A model generated the notes under the pieces. It did not search any database, was not told where the DNA came from, and worked only from the letters and a program-made list of their open reading frames with translations. A stretch of 64,000 nt of DNA from Bacteroides sp. GM023 (GTDB lineage: Bacteria > Bacteroidota > Bacteroidia > Bacteroidales > Bacteroidaceae). Each line of letters begins with the position of its first letter. Positions within the stretch are counted from its first letter, which is position 1. Where the stretch lies: the NCBI RefSeq assembly GCF_014750685.1, contig NZ_JAAXGE010000011.1, positions 118,097 through 182,096 of the forward strand, given 5' to 3'. The position numbers and the translations under genes are program-made. Positions 19,216 to 27,831 of this stretch are shown here, piece after piece.

Positions 19216-19824
19216 ATGAATACTGAAACACTACGCGGCCGGATACTCGACTATACAAAGCGGGAAATGTCCCTGCATGGTGTCAGTGGACTTACTATGG
19301 ATGATATAGCCAGGGGAATGAAGATGTCGAAGCGAACGCTTTACAAGCTCTTTCCCAGTAAGGCTTATTTGTTCCGCATCTGCCTTTCTGATTCCGTTAA
19401 GACAGTCAGAAGCCATATACAGCAGAAACAGCTACGAATGGATAGTTCATGTATGGATTTGCTTTTTATGACAGCGAACGGATATCTCACATTGTTGTAC
19501 TCGTTAGGAAAAACTCTGTTGCTGGACATCAACGCGGACAAGGATTATCGCTCTTCCTTCGAACGTGAAGAAGCTTTTTGGCTGCAACAGTTTATAGATG
19601 TACTGACGCATTGCAAAATCTGTGGTTATTTGCTTCCTGAAGTCGAACCTGAGAGTTTCGCAACGGATTTGCAGGAGGTAATCTACAAAAGTTGCTTGCA
19701 AGGCACTCCGTATGTGGTGCAACGTATGATGAACTATACACTTTTGCGGGGACTTTTCAGAGTAGATGGCATCCGGTATATTGATGAACACCTGGAACCT
19801 GATAAATTTAATGTTTGTGTATAA
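19216..19824 (+). CDS. TetR-family transcriptional regulator at the end of the RND operon
   Basis: About 202 residues. The N-terminal HTH is SGLTMDDIARGMKMSKRTLYKLFPSKAYLFRIC and the C-terminal ligand domain is divergent. A strong GGGAGG at 19205-19210 sits 5 bp before the ATG at 19216; a GTG at 19210 overlaps it and is less likely. The gene begins 10 bp after the channel gene, so it is cotranscribed with the pump it probably represses. A regulator at the distal end of the operon would give negative feedback. A terminator follows. Confidence 0.9.
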   Translation: MNTETLRGRILDYTKREMSLHGVSGLTMDDIARGMKMSKRTLYKLFPSKAYLFRICLSDSVKTVRSHIQQKQLRMDSSCMDLLFMTANGYLTLLYSLGKTLLLDINADKDYRSSFEREEAFWLQQFIDVLTHCKICGYLLPEVEPESFATDLQEVIYKSCLQGTPYVVQRMMNYTLLRGLFRVDGIRYIDEHLEPDKFNVCV

Positions 19825-19833
19825 GAAGAGAGA

Positions 19834-19867
19834 GGTGCGTCCAACGAAAGAAGGGCGCACCTTTTTT
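19834..19867 (+). terminator. Rho-independent terminator of the RND operon
   Basis: A 9-bp stem (GGTGCGTCC with GGGCGCACC, one wobble), a 10-nt loop and a T run, 10 bp after the TetR stop. Confidence 0.9.
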
Positions 19868-19994
19868 AATTACTGAAATTTGTTTATTATCGCAGTTATA
19901 CTTCTTTTTTCCTTAAAAAGCCCTCTGTCTCACTCTTTTTTCAGATATTTGTGCCCACTTACATAACTGATTGATATAAAACGTCGAAAAGAAC

Positions 19995-21023
19995 ATGGAC
20001 AAAGCAGCAAAGGAACCCTCGTTATTTAGTGATATTCAGCAACGGAAGAGATACTTGTGTGCACTGGTTATGATATTATTGATGATTGGAGTAGCAGAAC
20101 TATTGCACGAAAAGGAAATCATTTTCCCCGAAATGGCTGCTCTTACCATTGGTATGTGGATTGTTAATAAACGGGTGTGGCGTGTAAGATACTGGCAAAT
20201 GCTTTTATTGATGACTCTTGGTGCTTGTGCCGGAGTATTGATTGTACTTTATTCTCCATTCTCTTTAGTAGTAAATGTGGCCATTGCTTTCTCATGTGCT
20301 GCTGTCGGGCTTTTATTTACCCATACTTCGCTATTTCCATTAATCTCTGCCTGTGTACTTCCCGTATTATTAAAAACTGAAAGTTGGGTTTATCCGCTCT
20401 CCGTTTTTGTGATGACATTGATAATCATTGCTGTACAACGATGGATGGAATATCTTAGACTCCGAAAATCTATTGTTTATGAACCGGTGGAACGGAATTG
20501 GACAACGGATAGTTTCCGATGGTTGAGTCTGATGATTAGTGTGTTTGCGGTAGCCTGCCTGGCGGTATATACTTCTAATTTTTATTTTATCATTCCACCA
20601 TTGATTGTTATGTATGTTGAGTTTGTCAATTCAAAAGCCGGATTTCGAAATCGACCTGTACTTACCATATTGCTGTTAGTAAGCGGTTCATTGATAGGAA
20701 CTATCTTTCAACTGATTGGTTATCATTACCTGGGGCTGCCTGAAACTGTAGTAGCGCTTTTTATTTTTATAGTTCTTTTCACTTTGTTTGAATGGCTTGG
20801 CAAGTTCTTTGCACCGGTAGGAGCAATGGCACTTATACCGATGCTGCTTCCAAAAGAGGCATTACCTTGGCTACCTTTTCAAGTACTCATTGGTGCTACA
20901 ATATTTATCGCGATGGGAATGGTATTTTATCAGCAATGTTATAAATGGTCACGAGCACAGTTGGTCTATTGTTTAATCCCTCATTATTTACTAAGCCGGT
21001 TGAATCGGAACAGGAAAGAGTAA
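19995..21023 (+). CDS. Integral membrane protein with two homologous halves, HPP/FUSC-like
   Basis: A 342-residue polytopic protein of unknown function. Two halves of about 150 residues repeat the same pattern: IIFPEMAALTIGMWIVNKRVWR, glycine-rich helix, FPLISACVLPVLL; and FIIPPLIVMYVEFVNSKAGFR, glycine-rich helix, FAPVGAMALIPMLL. This internal duplication and the polar F-x-P starts recall HPP or FUSC-type transport proteins, but I cannot assign a family with confidence. It stands alone between a terminator and the palindrome array. Confidence 0.7.
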   Translation: MDKAAKEPSLFSDIQQRKRYLCALVMILLMIGVAELLHEKEIIFPEMAALTIGMWIVNKRVWRVRYWQMLLLMTLGACAGVLIVLYSPFSLVVNVAIAFSCAAVGLLFTHTSLFPLISACVLPVLLKTESWVYPLSVFVMTLIIIAVQRWMEYLRLRKSIVYEPVERNWTTDSFRWLSLMISVFAVACLAVYTSNFYFIIPPLIVMYVEFVNSKAGFRNRPVLTILLLVSGSLIGTIFQLIGYHYLGLPETVVALFIFIVLFTLFEWLGKFFAPVGAMALIPMLLPKEALPWLPFQVLIGATIFIAMGMVFYQQCYKWSRAQLVYCLIPHYLLSRLNRNRKE

Positions 21024-21132
21024 AATTATAGCTGATTATGATTTGGATAGTTAGCTTCTGTATGAAATTGAAATATAGGACTTTCTTAAGAGCTTATTAA
21101 ACAGTATTTATCTTAGTGCTTTTTCTCAAATA

Positions 21133-21216
21133 TTCTCATGCCTATGAGAAAAAATACTCACTATAATGAGAATAAATTCTCAATGCAATGAGTATTTATT
21201 CTCACTGAGGTGAGAA
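21133..21216. repeat. Four 18-bp palindromes in an exact 22-bp tandem array
   Basis: Units start at 21133, 21155, 21177 and 21199. Each is T(T/A)CTCA-N6-TGAG(A/T)A plus a mostly A/T 4-bp linker (the last one reads TGGT); the six central bases differ in every unit. A lone half-site TTCTCA lies at 21123. The left arm of unit 2 (TACTCA) and the right arm of unit 3 (TGAGTA) carry complementary variants, so units 2 and 3 also form one 40-bp nested palindrome. The array sits just before a gene of unknown function. Best reading: a multi-site operator with binding sites on one DNA face. Confidence 0.9.
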
Positions 21217-21233
21217 TGGTTTCTTTTCAGAAT

Positions 21234-22376
21234 ATGTCTGAAGTTATTTTTGATGATACAGGAAAAAAACTTTTATTCATTCGTATTTTATTGGCTAAAA
21301 TAGTATATTTAGGGAAATATTCAGTCATTGTAGGAAATGTTTATTCAGGTATTTATAAATGGATTAATTGTATGAATATAAAAGTAACTCATAAACATAA
21401 TTTTGCGGATAGAGTGGATAAGCTTTGTCAAGCGAAGTATGAAGATAAAACTTATTATGTGGTAGCCTTGAATAAAGGCAGAATCGCTGTTTTGAATGCC
21501 GAACTTGTGCCATTGTGTCTGTTTGACCCGGAAGATATAACAGAAATTCAATCCATATCCATTCATCCTTGTTCTCCTTTTTTTGTGGTAGTAGGAAACG
21601 ATACAGTCTGTACTTATAACCTGGATGGGAAACTAATAGAAAAAAACAGAGATAATATTGTCGATGTGCGTCATTCTTTTGATGGAAAACTCTTGTGGTG
21701 TATCAAAAGAAATAATTCTAAAGAGTTTACCATAGAAATACGTGAAGCTGATAATTTCACCCGGGTGTTGGCTAAGAAAGTTTGTGAGAACGAATTATAT
21801 GATAGTGAATTTAGCTTGGGGCTACTTCCCGAAAGTAACAAAGTGTATCTTTTATTGGTGGCCGGACAGGATGGTTCATTAATTGGTTTTGCAGAGTTTG
21901 AGAATGAAAATATAACCTTTACGTATCCGGAAAGTTTAAATATAGGTAGCGAACCGGTGACTCCTATTTGGGGAGAAAATGAGCATGAGTTTCTATTGCA
22001 ACAATATACTACGGGTATTTTTAAATATGAATATCCTTCATGTAAACTACTGCAAGAGTATTATTTCCCCGAAGAGACGGAATATATAGGTTGTTCTCAT
22101 GTATATTTAAATAAGGAAGAAGCTATAATCCAACGTGAGGAACAATTTTGGTTACTCAATCTAAATACGATGAAAGAAGAGGGTTCATGCTATATCGAGG
22201 GGCATGAACCGAAAGAAACAAAGTACTTTTATCCTTTATTGGCGGATGATACGAGTATGATGACTGACATATACTATTTAGAACGTTTTGGAAATGACTT
22301 AATAGGATTTGCTGGAATCAAAGATAATTATAGTATCTTTCTTTTGCAGGATTGTGGCAAAGAAAATGTGAAATAG
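21234..22376 (+). CDS. Hypothetical protein, probable beta-propeller
   Basis: About 380 residues without signal peptide or membrane segment. Repeated short beta-strand patterns (GRIAVLNAELVPLCLF, HPCSPFFVVVGNDTVCTYNLDGK, SFDGKLLWCIKRNN, KVYLLLVAGQDGSLIGF) suggest a WD40/YVTN-like propeller; no family is recognised. The frame opens at 21210 with GTG inside the last palindrome. I favour the ATG at 21234, but ATG 21216 is possible and no start has a strong ribosome site. It is the first of three A/T-rich genes of unknown function and lies directly behind the palindrome array. Confidence 0.7.
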   Translation: MSEVIFDDTGKKLLFIRILLAKIVYLGKYSVIVGNVYSGIYKWINCMNIKVTHKHNFADRVDKLCQAKYEDKTYYVVALNKGRIAVLNAELVPLCLFDPEDITEIQSISIHPCSPFFVVVGNDTVCTYNLDGKLIEKNRDNIVDVRHSFDGKLLWCIKRNNSKEFTIEIREADNFTRVLAKKVCENELYDSEFSLGLLPESNKVYLLLVAGQDGSLIGFAEFENENITFTYPESLNIGSEPVTPIWGENEHEFLLQQYTTGIFKYEYPSCKLLQEYYFPEETEYIGCSHVYLNKEEAIIQREEQFWLLNLNTMKEEGSCYIEGHEPKETKYFYPLLADDTSMMTDIYYLERFGNDLIGFAGIKDNYSIFLLQDCGKENVK

Positions 22377-22431
22377 TAGGTATTATCGGTTATTGAAGAA
22401 TGAAATCATATGAAACTAAAAAGTAAAGCCA

Positions 22432-22938
22432 ATGAAATATCAATTAGAAATAAGCACTCTGTTAACTCCCGTCAATGCGCATTTACTGTTTGAAAAATGT
22501 GAGTGGCCTGAATTAAACAGTTTTGATAGAGAAATGATTGGAGATTATTTCTACAGTTTGGTCGATGATATTCAAACAGATAGCGCTTTGGCTGATTGGA
22601 CTTTTACTATTATCATACATATAGGTACTTATTGGGGAGCTAAAGATATAAGGATTGGGAAACGGGGAATTATATACACGGATACCAAAGAGAAAGTACT
22701 AACGATAGGGATTCCTCTTCCTTATCATAAGACTGTGAGCTGGGGAGTGGAAAAGAAAAAGCGTTTTGCAGCTAAAATACCGGACTCAAGCAAAGACAAA
22801 AATGTCAGGCTGATTCCTGTAGATTTTACAAAATATGATGATATGGGAAGCTATATTGAAGATACTATAAAAATAGCTCTTCAGTATTTGTTTGAAGTTG
22901 GTTTTATGATTAAAGGTTGCAAGGTGAGGAAGAAATAG
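22432..22938 (+). CDS. Hypothetical protein, possibly an Imm9-type immunity protein
   Basis: A 168-residue soluble protein starting MKYQLEISTLLTPVNAHLLF. It has alternating strands and helices and a basic C-terminus. Size, solubility and its place next to another orphan small gene are like polymorphic-toxin immunity proteins. It faintly recalls Imm9, but that is recall, not a search result. It starts 55 bp after the propeller gene and ends 4 bp before the next. Confidence 0.6.
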   Translation: MKYQLEISTLLTPVNAHLLFEKCEWPELNSFDREMIGDYFYSLVDDIQTDSALADWTFTIIIHIGTYWGAKDIRIGKRGIIYTDTKEKVLTIGIPLPYHKTVSWGVEKKKRFAAKIPDSSKDKNVRLIPVDFTKYDDMGSYIEDTIKIALQYLFEVGFMIKGCKVRKK

Positions 22939-22942
22939 GAAA

Positions 22943-23614
22943 ATGATAGATTTTAGTGACATAAGCAGCCAAAAGACAGTCGTATCAAAACCGATGATAA
23001 CTTATGAATTACCATTATCTAAGGTAGTTCAATCTTTAAAAAAGAATACAAAGATTGAGACGGCTTGGGAGATAGTAAATCTGTTTTTACGTTCTTGTAC
23101 AACAGTAGATATGAATACTCCTACATGGCTGGTACTTACTATATATACAGACGCAACACATGATGCTCGTTGTTTGGTAGAAGAAGCGAGTTGTTTGTTT
23201 GGTAAACCGAAAGAATGGTTTGATGGTCTTAATAATCAATTCATTTGGGAGTTACCGGCAGATGAATTGGAAACTGCGATACGATACATGGTTAATTCGC
23301 AGTCTTGCCCTGTTGAGACGCAGCCTAAAATGCGTCTTCGGATAGATTATAAGTTTCAGTTTATTGAGCCGGTAACTAAAGAGGTATTGCCGGGACAAGA
23401 AGTCTTGTCACATATGGCTGTATTTTTAAAAAGAAATAGTAATGCGATGCCCGAGTTTTGTTTTCCTTTTGCTGAAATTGATAGCCTGTTGGATTACTTG
23501 AATGCAATAGACGCTTTTTTGCCATTTAAGAAATTAGATATGAAAGCATTCCGATTAGTGAAACCTAACAAAGGGAAAACAGGAAATGTAATAAGAAAAA
23601 TAGTAATACCTTGA
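22943..23614 (+). CDS. Hypothetical protein in a putative immunity-like cassette
   Basis: A 223-residue soluble protein with no motif I recognise. It is acidic in the N-terminal half and ends in a basic tail. It follows the preceding gene by 4 bp, so the two are translated from one message. There is no toxin gene in the window, so if these are immunity genes they are orphans. A convergent terminator follows. Confidence 0.55.
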   Translation: MIDFSDISSQKTVVSKPMITYELPLSKVVQSLKKNTKIETAWEIVNLFLRSCTTVDMNTPTWLVLTIYTDATHDARCLVEEASCLFGKPKEWFDGLNNQFIWELPADELETAIRYMVNSQSCPVETQPKMRLRIDYKFQFIEPVTKEVLPGQEVLSHMAVFLKRNSNAMPEFCFPFAEIDSLLDYLNAIDAFLPFKKLDMKAFRLVKPNKGKTGNVIRKIVIP

Positions 23615-23632
23615 TTTAATCAGATAAGGTAG

Positions 23633-23683
23633 AATACAGCAAAGAGCCACCAATGAATTCATTTTGTGACTCTTTACTGTATT
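23633..23683. terminator. Bidirectional hairpin between convergent genes
   Basis: An 18-bp stem with two G-T wobbles (left arm 23633-23650, right arm 23666-23683) and a 15-nt loop separates the end of the hypothetical cassette from the end of the GH30 gene. The T run is poor on both sides. Confidence 0.7.
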
Positions 23684-23695
23684 ATTTCCAACGCT

Positions 23696-25183
23696 TTATT
23701 TTTCTACAAATGTATTCAGTGAATGGGGTGGTAGGGTAACGATTAAATAGCGGCTGCCTAATTTCACTGTTACTTCTTTAGCTTCTTCGTTGAAGTTTCC
23801 GGCTATCACCACTTGTTTCTTTTGTGGAGTCATGACTACCATTACCGGTGTTTTATCTTCTTTATCCATTCTATAAGCCAGTACCTTTGAACCGGGCGTA
23901 ACATAATGGCTGTAATGTTTTACCGCATAATATTCAGGTGTAAAAGTTGCTGTTCCCGCCTTTGAATCTACATGGATTAAGGAATTTTGTTTCCATCCCC
24001 ATCCGCTGAAACCACCATCATACAAGATAGCATTCCAAAAAGTATATTCTTCGCAACCGTTACCCAAGTAGTGGTTCATCAGACCGAAGGTATGTTCGGC
24101 AGCTTTCCAGTCGAAAGAGCCCCAGCCACATTCACTTTCTGTTTGTACATATTTATATTGCGGATATTTGGCACGGAGTTTGGGCAGAATTTGTCCGCCT
24201 TCCCATTGGAAACCGACTCCTTGTATCGTTTCTGGCATACGAGGGTCAGAAAGAACCTGGTCGATGACATCGTAGCGGTTGGTGTTGATTGTACCTAAGT
24301 ATAACTTGATTTCCGGGTGTTGTTTCTTCAATGTCGGAGCCAGGTATTCTGTGTTGAAACGGATGATACCTTCCGCTGTCCAGGCACAACCCGGATAGTT
24401 GGTATAGCTCCATGACTCGTTTTGAAACATGACCATTGAAACGGGAATACCCTGTTCCTTGTAGGCATCGATGAATTTGCAGAAATAGTTGGCATAGGTT
24501 TGCAGGTAACGTGGGTCTTGGATGAAGTAATCGTTCACTGCCAGTTGTTGAGGGAATACTTTGGTGTCCTTCTCTTTGCTGTCTTCAAAGAGGGCTACGT
24601 CTGACAGGGGCGACATCTCGTTTTGATTGCGGTCACTACGGACAGAATAGTAATGGTTAATCTTCATCCATGAAGGCGGCGACCATGGAGACATCCAAAA
24701 AGTCATATGGGGATTATACTGCTGCGCGGCTTTGATAAAAGGAATCAGCGTCGTTTTATCACGGTTGATATTGAAATGTTTCAATTGGAAATCACCGGGG
24801 ACTTCATCACAACTGTACCAGTCGCGGGCATAATCATTGGCATTCATGGAAAAACGTCCCATCGTAAACTTTAAATCTCCTTCGGGAGAAAAGAGTTTTT
24901 GGAGAATGATTTCCTGTTGCTTGCGTGGAAGCATATTGAGGGCGTCCCATCCTAATTCATTGAAGCAAGTTCCCCAGGCTTTGAAAACAGTACCTTCTTC
25001 TGTACCATTGACTTCTAGTAAAGGAGTTTGTCCGGTATTCGTCTGTAACTTGACTTTGTTTTGCTTCCAAATGTTCCTTTCCGTACTGCTAATCCATTCG
25101 AAAGACTGGGCATATGCGCCATTCACAGATAATGCCATTACCAAACCACTTAACAAGGTCGTTCTTTTTAGAATGTTTTTCAT
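23696..25183 (-). CDS. GH30 endo-beta-1,6-glucanase-like glycosidase
   Basis: A 495-residue secreted enzyme (signal peptide ending GAYAQS) with the GH30 (beta/alpha)8 barrel and side beta-domain. Family blocks: FKAWGTCFNELGWDAL, MSPWSPPSWMK, and the acid/base MFQNES with E256. The nucleophile is in YVQTESECGWG (E349 or E351). The closest type I recall is subfamily 3, which cuts beta-1,6-glucan such as the side chains of fungal cell walls; a glucosylceramidase-like specificity is the alternative. A minus-strand -7 TATCTTTG lies at 25224-25231. It is not in an obvious operon. Confidence 0.9.
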   Translation of the reverse strand: MKNILKRTTLLSGLVMALSVNGAYAQSFEWISSTERNIWKQNKVKLQTNTGQTPLLEVNGTEEGTVFKAWGTCFNELGWDALNMLPRKQQEIILQKLFSPEGDLKFTMGRFSMNANDYARDWYSCDEVPGDFQLKHFNINRDKTTLIPFIKAAQQYNPHMTFWMSPWSPPSWMKINHYYSVRSDRNQNEMSPLSDVALFEDSKEKDTKVFPQQLAVNDYFIQDPRYLQTYANYFCKFIDAYKEQGIPVSMVMFQNESWSYTNYPGCAWTAEGIIRFNTEYLAPTLKKQHPEIKLYLGTINTNRYDVIDQVLSDPRMPETIQGVGFQWEGGQILPKLRAKYPQYKYVQTESECGWGSFDWKAAEHTFGLMNHYLGNGCEEYTFWNAILYDGGFSGWGWKQNSLIHVDSKAGTATFTPEYYAVKHYSHYVTPGSKVLAYRMDKEDKTPVMVVMTPQKKQVVIAGNFNEEAKEVTVKLGSRYLIVTLPPHSLNTFVEK

Positions 25184-25223
25184 GTTCTTATTGATATGTT
25201 TTTATTCATTATTTGATTCGTCA

Positions 25224-25231
25224 CAAAGATA
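25224..25231 (-). promoter_or_regulatory. -7 box for the GH30 gene
   Basis: Minus-strand TATCTTTG, perfect TAnnTTTG, 41 bp upstream of the start codon. No clear -33 TTTG at the usual spacing. Confidence 0.55.
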
Positions 25232-25346
25232 GATAAGAAGGAGAATATGGAAGCACAGAAATGTAACAGATATTGCAACAAATGTATCAATAATAAAAAG
25301 GGATATATTTCCTCAATAAAGAATTCATTTTTACATGATACTTTAA

Positions 25347-25354
25347 TATCTTTG
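25347..25354 (+). promoter_or_regulatory. -7 box for the downstream lipoprotein gene
   Basis: Plus-strand TATCTTTG, 38 bp before the ATG at 25393. The -33 is TTTT-like at about 25328. Confidence 0.55.
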
Positions 25355-25392
25355 CAAAACAATATAAAAAAGACAAACTTATAACTGAAAAT

Positions 25393-26301
25393 ATGAAAAC
25401 AAAAACTTTACTGAGGTTCTTTCTCTTGTCCGTTATGACATTTTGTGTGTCCGCCTGTCAGGATGATGCGGAGATTATTCTATTTAGTGGTTCCGAGTTA
25501 ATCAATGAGACGGGAACTTGCACAAATACCATTTCTTCTACGGTTTTATACCTGAACGGACGGGAAACCGGAGACATTGGAATAGCTAATGGGAAAGGTG
25601 GTTATTCGGCGCAAAGTTCTGACGAAACGATTGTGACGGCAACGGTCAGCGATGACAGGTTATTGTTGGAGTCACATGGTAAAAAAGGAAAAGTCACGGT
25701 TACTGTCAGTGATAAAAAAGGGAACAGCGTTGTTCTGCCTGTTACGGTTTCGTATGGGATTATGACTTTCTACTGTGGAATGAACCGGTCAGGGTTTGCT
25801 ATAAGTGTGGACAATGAGATTATGTCCTCAGAAACGGATGAAAATAAAGAACTCTTGAAATCGTTGAATGAGGTAATGTTGGAATCATATTCATTTTTAG
25901 CGGAACAGGATATTTGTGTTCTGCAACCGGATAATGTCAGCCGCTTTTTGGAAGATGGCAAGGGGGAGTTTAAATTGAAAAGTGCCGATGGAGGAATACG
26001 TGCCGAGGGTACTTATAAAGTAAGCCGTGACGAGGAATTGGGAACCGGCAAACCGGAGTTGGCTTTCTTTTTCTATCAGAATCAGGATGGTGCTGATAAA
26101 CTATTACATAAGTTCTATTTTGAGCCTTCATTCGTTCGTCAACCTTCTACTAGAGATACAGGACCTATTACATTTTATTGGATGGAACAGGTTACGGATT
26201 CCCGCTATTGGGAGGGAGTCTCTTTGCCAGAAGAAGAGAACGTAAAAGTTCTTTATGTAGTATTAGCGAGCTCTTCCGGCACCAGACCAGCAGAATTATA
26301 A
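25393..26301 (+). CDS. Lipoprotein of unknown function (DUF4929-like)
   Basis: A 302-residue lipoprotein (lipobox SAC near residue 22). The N-terminal half is beta-rich with an Ig-like pattern (TVTVSDKKGNSVVLPVTVSYG). The C-terminal half holds a helical stretch and FFFYQNQDGADKLLHKFYFEPSF. It resembles a Bacteroides family I recall as DUF4929, of unknown function. It is monocistronic, with its own -7 box and a shared bidirectional terminator after it. Confidence 0.7.
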   Translation: MKTKTLLRFFLLSVMTFCVSACQDDAEIILFSGSELINETGTCTNTISSTVLYLNGRETGDIGIANGKGGYSAQSSDETIVTATVSDDRLLLESHGKKGKVTVTVSDKKGNSVVLPVTVSYGIMTFYCGMNRSGFAISVDNEIMSSETDENKELLKSLNEVMLESYSFLAEQDICVLQPDNVSRFLEDGKGEFKLKSADGGIRAEGTYKVSRDEELGTGKPELAFFFYQNQDGADKLLHKFYFEPSFVRQPSTRDTGPITFYWMEQVTDSRYWEGVSLPEEENVKVLYVVLASSSGTRPAEL

Positions 26302-26350
26302 AATCATTGCGAAGCGCGGATACGTACTTCCATCGCTTTGTTATTATACA

Positions 26351-26391
26351 AAAGAGACTGAACTCAATATGCACATGAGTTCAGTCTCTTT
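26351..26391. terminator. Bidirectional Rho-independent terminator
   Basis: A 16-bp perfect stem (AAAGAGACTGAACTCA and its complement) with a 9-nt loop. It has T-rich flanks on both strands and lies between the convergent lipoprotein gene and metY. Confidence 0.93.
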
Positions 26392-26422
26392 TTGTATGAT
26401 GTAATACTGTAATAATCAGTCT

Positions 26423-27703
26423 TTATGCATTCAGTGCCTGTTCGATGTCCGCGATAATATCATCTGCATTTTCGATACCTACTGACAAACGGATTAAGTC
26501 AGGACGTACGCCTGCTTCCATCAACTGTTCATCTGACAACTGGCGGTGAGTGTGGCTGGCTGGGTGAAGCACGCAGCTACGTGCATCGGCTACGTGAGTA
26601 ACGATGGCGATGAATTCCAGTGAGTCCATAAACTTGATAGATACGTCACGTCCGCCTTTCAGTCCGAAGGAGATAACTCCGCAAGAACCGTTCGGCATAT
26701 ATTTCTGTGCCAAAGCATAATATTTATTATCCGGCAGTCCGCAATAGTTTACCCAAGCCACTTTTTCGTTTTTAGAAAGAAATTCAGCCACTTTCTGTGC
26801 GTTGCGGCAGTGTTGCGGCATACGCAGGTGCAGCGTTTCAAGTCCCAGGTTCAGCAAGAATGAGTTTTGCGGGCTTTGGATGCTGCCGAGGTCACGCATT
26901 AATTGTGCCGTAGCTTTGGTGATATAAGCGCCCTTGCCAAATGCTTTTGTATAAGTCAGTCCGTGATAAGACTCGTCCGGTGTGCAAAGTCCCGGGAATT
27001 TTTCAGCGTGAGCATCCCAGTCGAAGTTACCGCTGTCTACGATACAGCCGCCTACGCTTGTAGCGTGTCCGTCCATGTATTTGGTAGTAGAGTGAACTAC
27101 GATGTCCGCTCCCCATTCAAACGGGCGACAGTTGATTGGAGTCGGGAAAGTATTGTCAACAATCAAAGGAACTCCGTTGCTATGCGCGATACGTGCGAAC
27201 TTTTCAATATCCAGTACTTCGAGAGAAGGGTTGGAGATTGTTTCGCCGAACAATGCCTTTGTATTTGGCTGGAAAGCTGCGGAGATTTCTTCTTCGCTGG
27301 CATCCGGGCTGACAAAAGTCACGTCGATGCCAAGTTTCTTCATCGTAACACCGAACAGGTTGAAAGTACCACCGTAAATAGCGGAAGAACAAACGAAGTG
27401 GTCTCCGGCCTGGCAGATATTGAAAATGGCGTAGAAGTTGGCAGCCTGACCACTGGAAGTCAGCATGGCAGCCACACCACCTTCGAGAGCGGCAATCTTG
27501 GCGGCAACAGCGTCGTTCGTAGGATTTTGCAGGCGGGTATAGAAGTAACCGCTTTCTTCCAAATCGAAAAGACGTGCCATTTGCTCGCTGGTATCGTATT
27601 TGAAAGTCGTACTTTGATAGATGGGCAATACGCGTGGTTCGCCCTTTTTAGGCGTCCACCCTGCCTGTACGCACAGGGTTTCGGGCTTGAATTGTTTTGC
27701 CAT
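26423..27703 (-). CDS. metY: O-acetylhomoserine aminocarboxypropyltransferase / O-acetylhomoserine sulfhydrylase
   Basis: A 426-residue PLP enzyme of the Cys/Met metabolism family, making homocysteine from O-acetylhomoserine and sulfide (or methionine with methanethiol). It begins ETLCVQAGW and holds YQSTTFKY, YTRLQNPT, the SSGQAAN cofactor loop and VVHSTTKYMDGHATSVGG with the Schiff-base lysine K208. The length and the long insert before the C-terminus fit MetY more than MetB or MetZ. It is monocistronic, with a minus-strand -7 box at 27752-27759. Confidence 0.93.
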   Translation of the reverse strand: MAKQFKPETLCVQAGWTPKKGEPRVLPIYQSTTFKYDTSEQMARLFDLEESGYFYTRLQNPTNDAVAAKIAALEGGVAAMLTSSGQAANFYAIFNICQAGDHFVCSSAIYGGTFNLFGVTMKKLGIDVTFVSPDASEEEISAAFQPNTKALFGETISNPSLEVLDIEKFARIAHSNGVPLIVDNTFPTPINCRPFEWGADIVVHSTTKYMDGHATSVGGCIVDSGNFDWDAHAEKFPGLCTPDESYHGLTYTKAFGKGAYITKATAQLMRDLGSIQSPQNSFLLNLGLETLHLRMPQHCRNAQKVAEFLSKNEKVAWVNYCGLPDNKYYALAQKYMPNGSCGVISFGLKGGRDVSIKFMDSLEFIAIVTHVADARSCVLHPASHTHRQLSDEQLMEAGVRPDLIRLSVGIENADDIIADIEQALNA

Positions 27704-27751
27704 AATGTTATCGGGTTTTAATGATTTATTTCAAAAAATGTTTTAATGGCG

Positions 27752-27780
27752 CAAAAGTAGGGAAAATAATTGTATTTTTG
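27752..27780. promoter_or_regulatory. Divergent -7 boxes for metY and the amidase gene
   Basis: Minus-strand TACTTTTG (27752-27759) faces metY. Plus-strand TATTTTTG (27773-27780) faces the amidase gene, 52 bp before its ATG. Both match TAnnTTTG. Only 13 bp separate the two boxes, so the promoters overlap. Confidence 0.6.
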
Positions 27781-27831
27781 CCCTGTTTATGAGTGAAATG
27801 ATACTCATGTGAAGGAGATAATTGTGTAGAT

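Noticed and set aside
21133..21216. CRISPR array
   Set aside because: Units are 22 bp with only 4-bp linkers, no spacers and no cas genes; it is a palindrome array.
26903..27721. 272-codon plus-strand frame opposite metY
   Set aside because: Antisense shadow of a conserved PLP enzyme.
27704..27831. SAM riboswitch upstream of metY
   Set aside because: The gap is only 128 bp, is shared with a divergent promoter, and shows none of the SAM aptamer's conserved segments.
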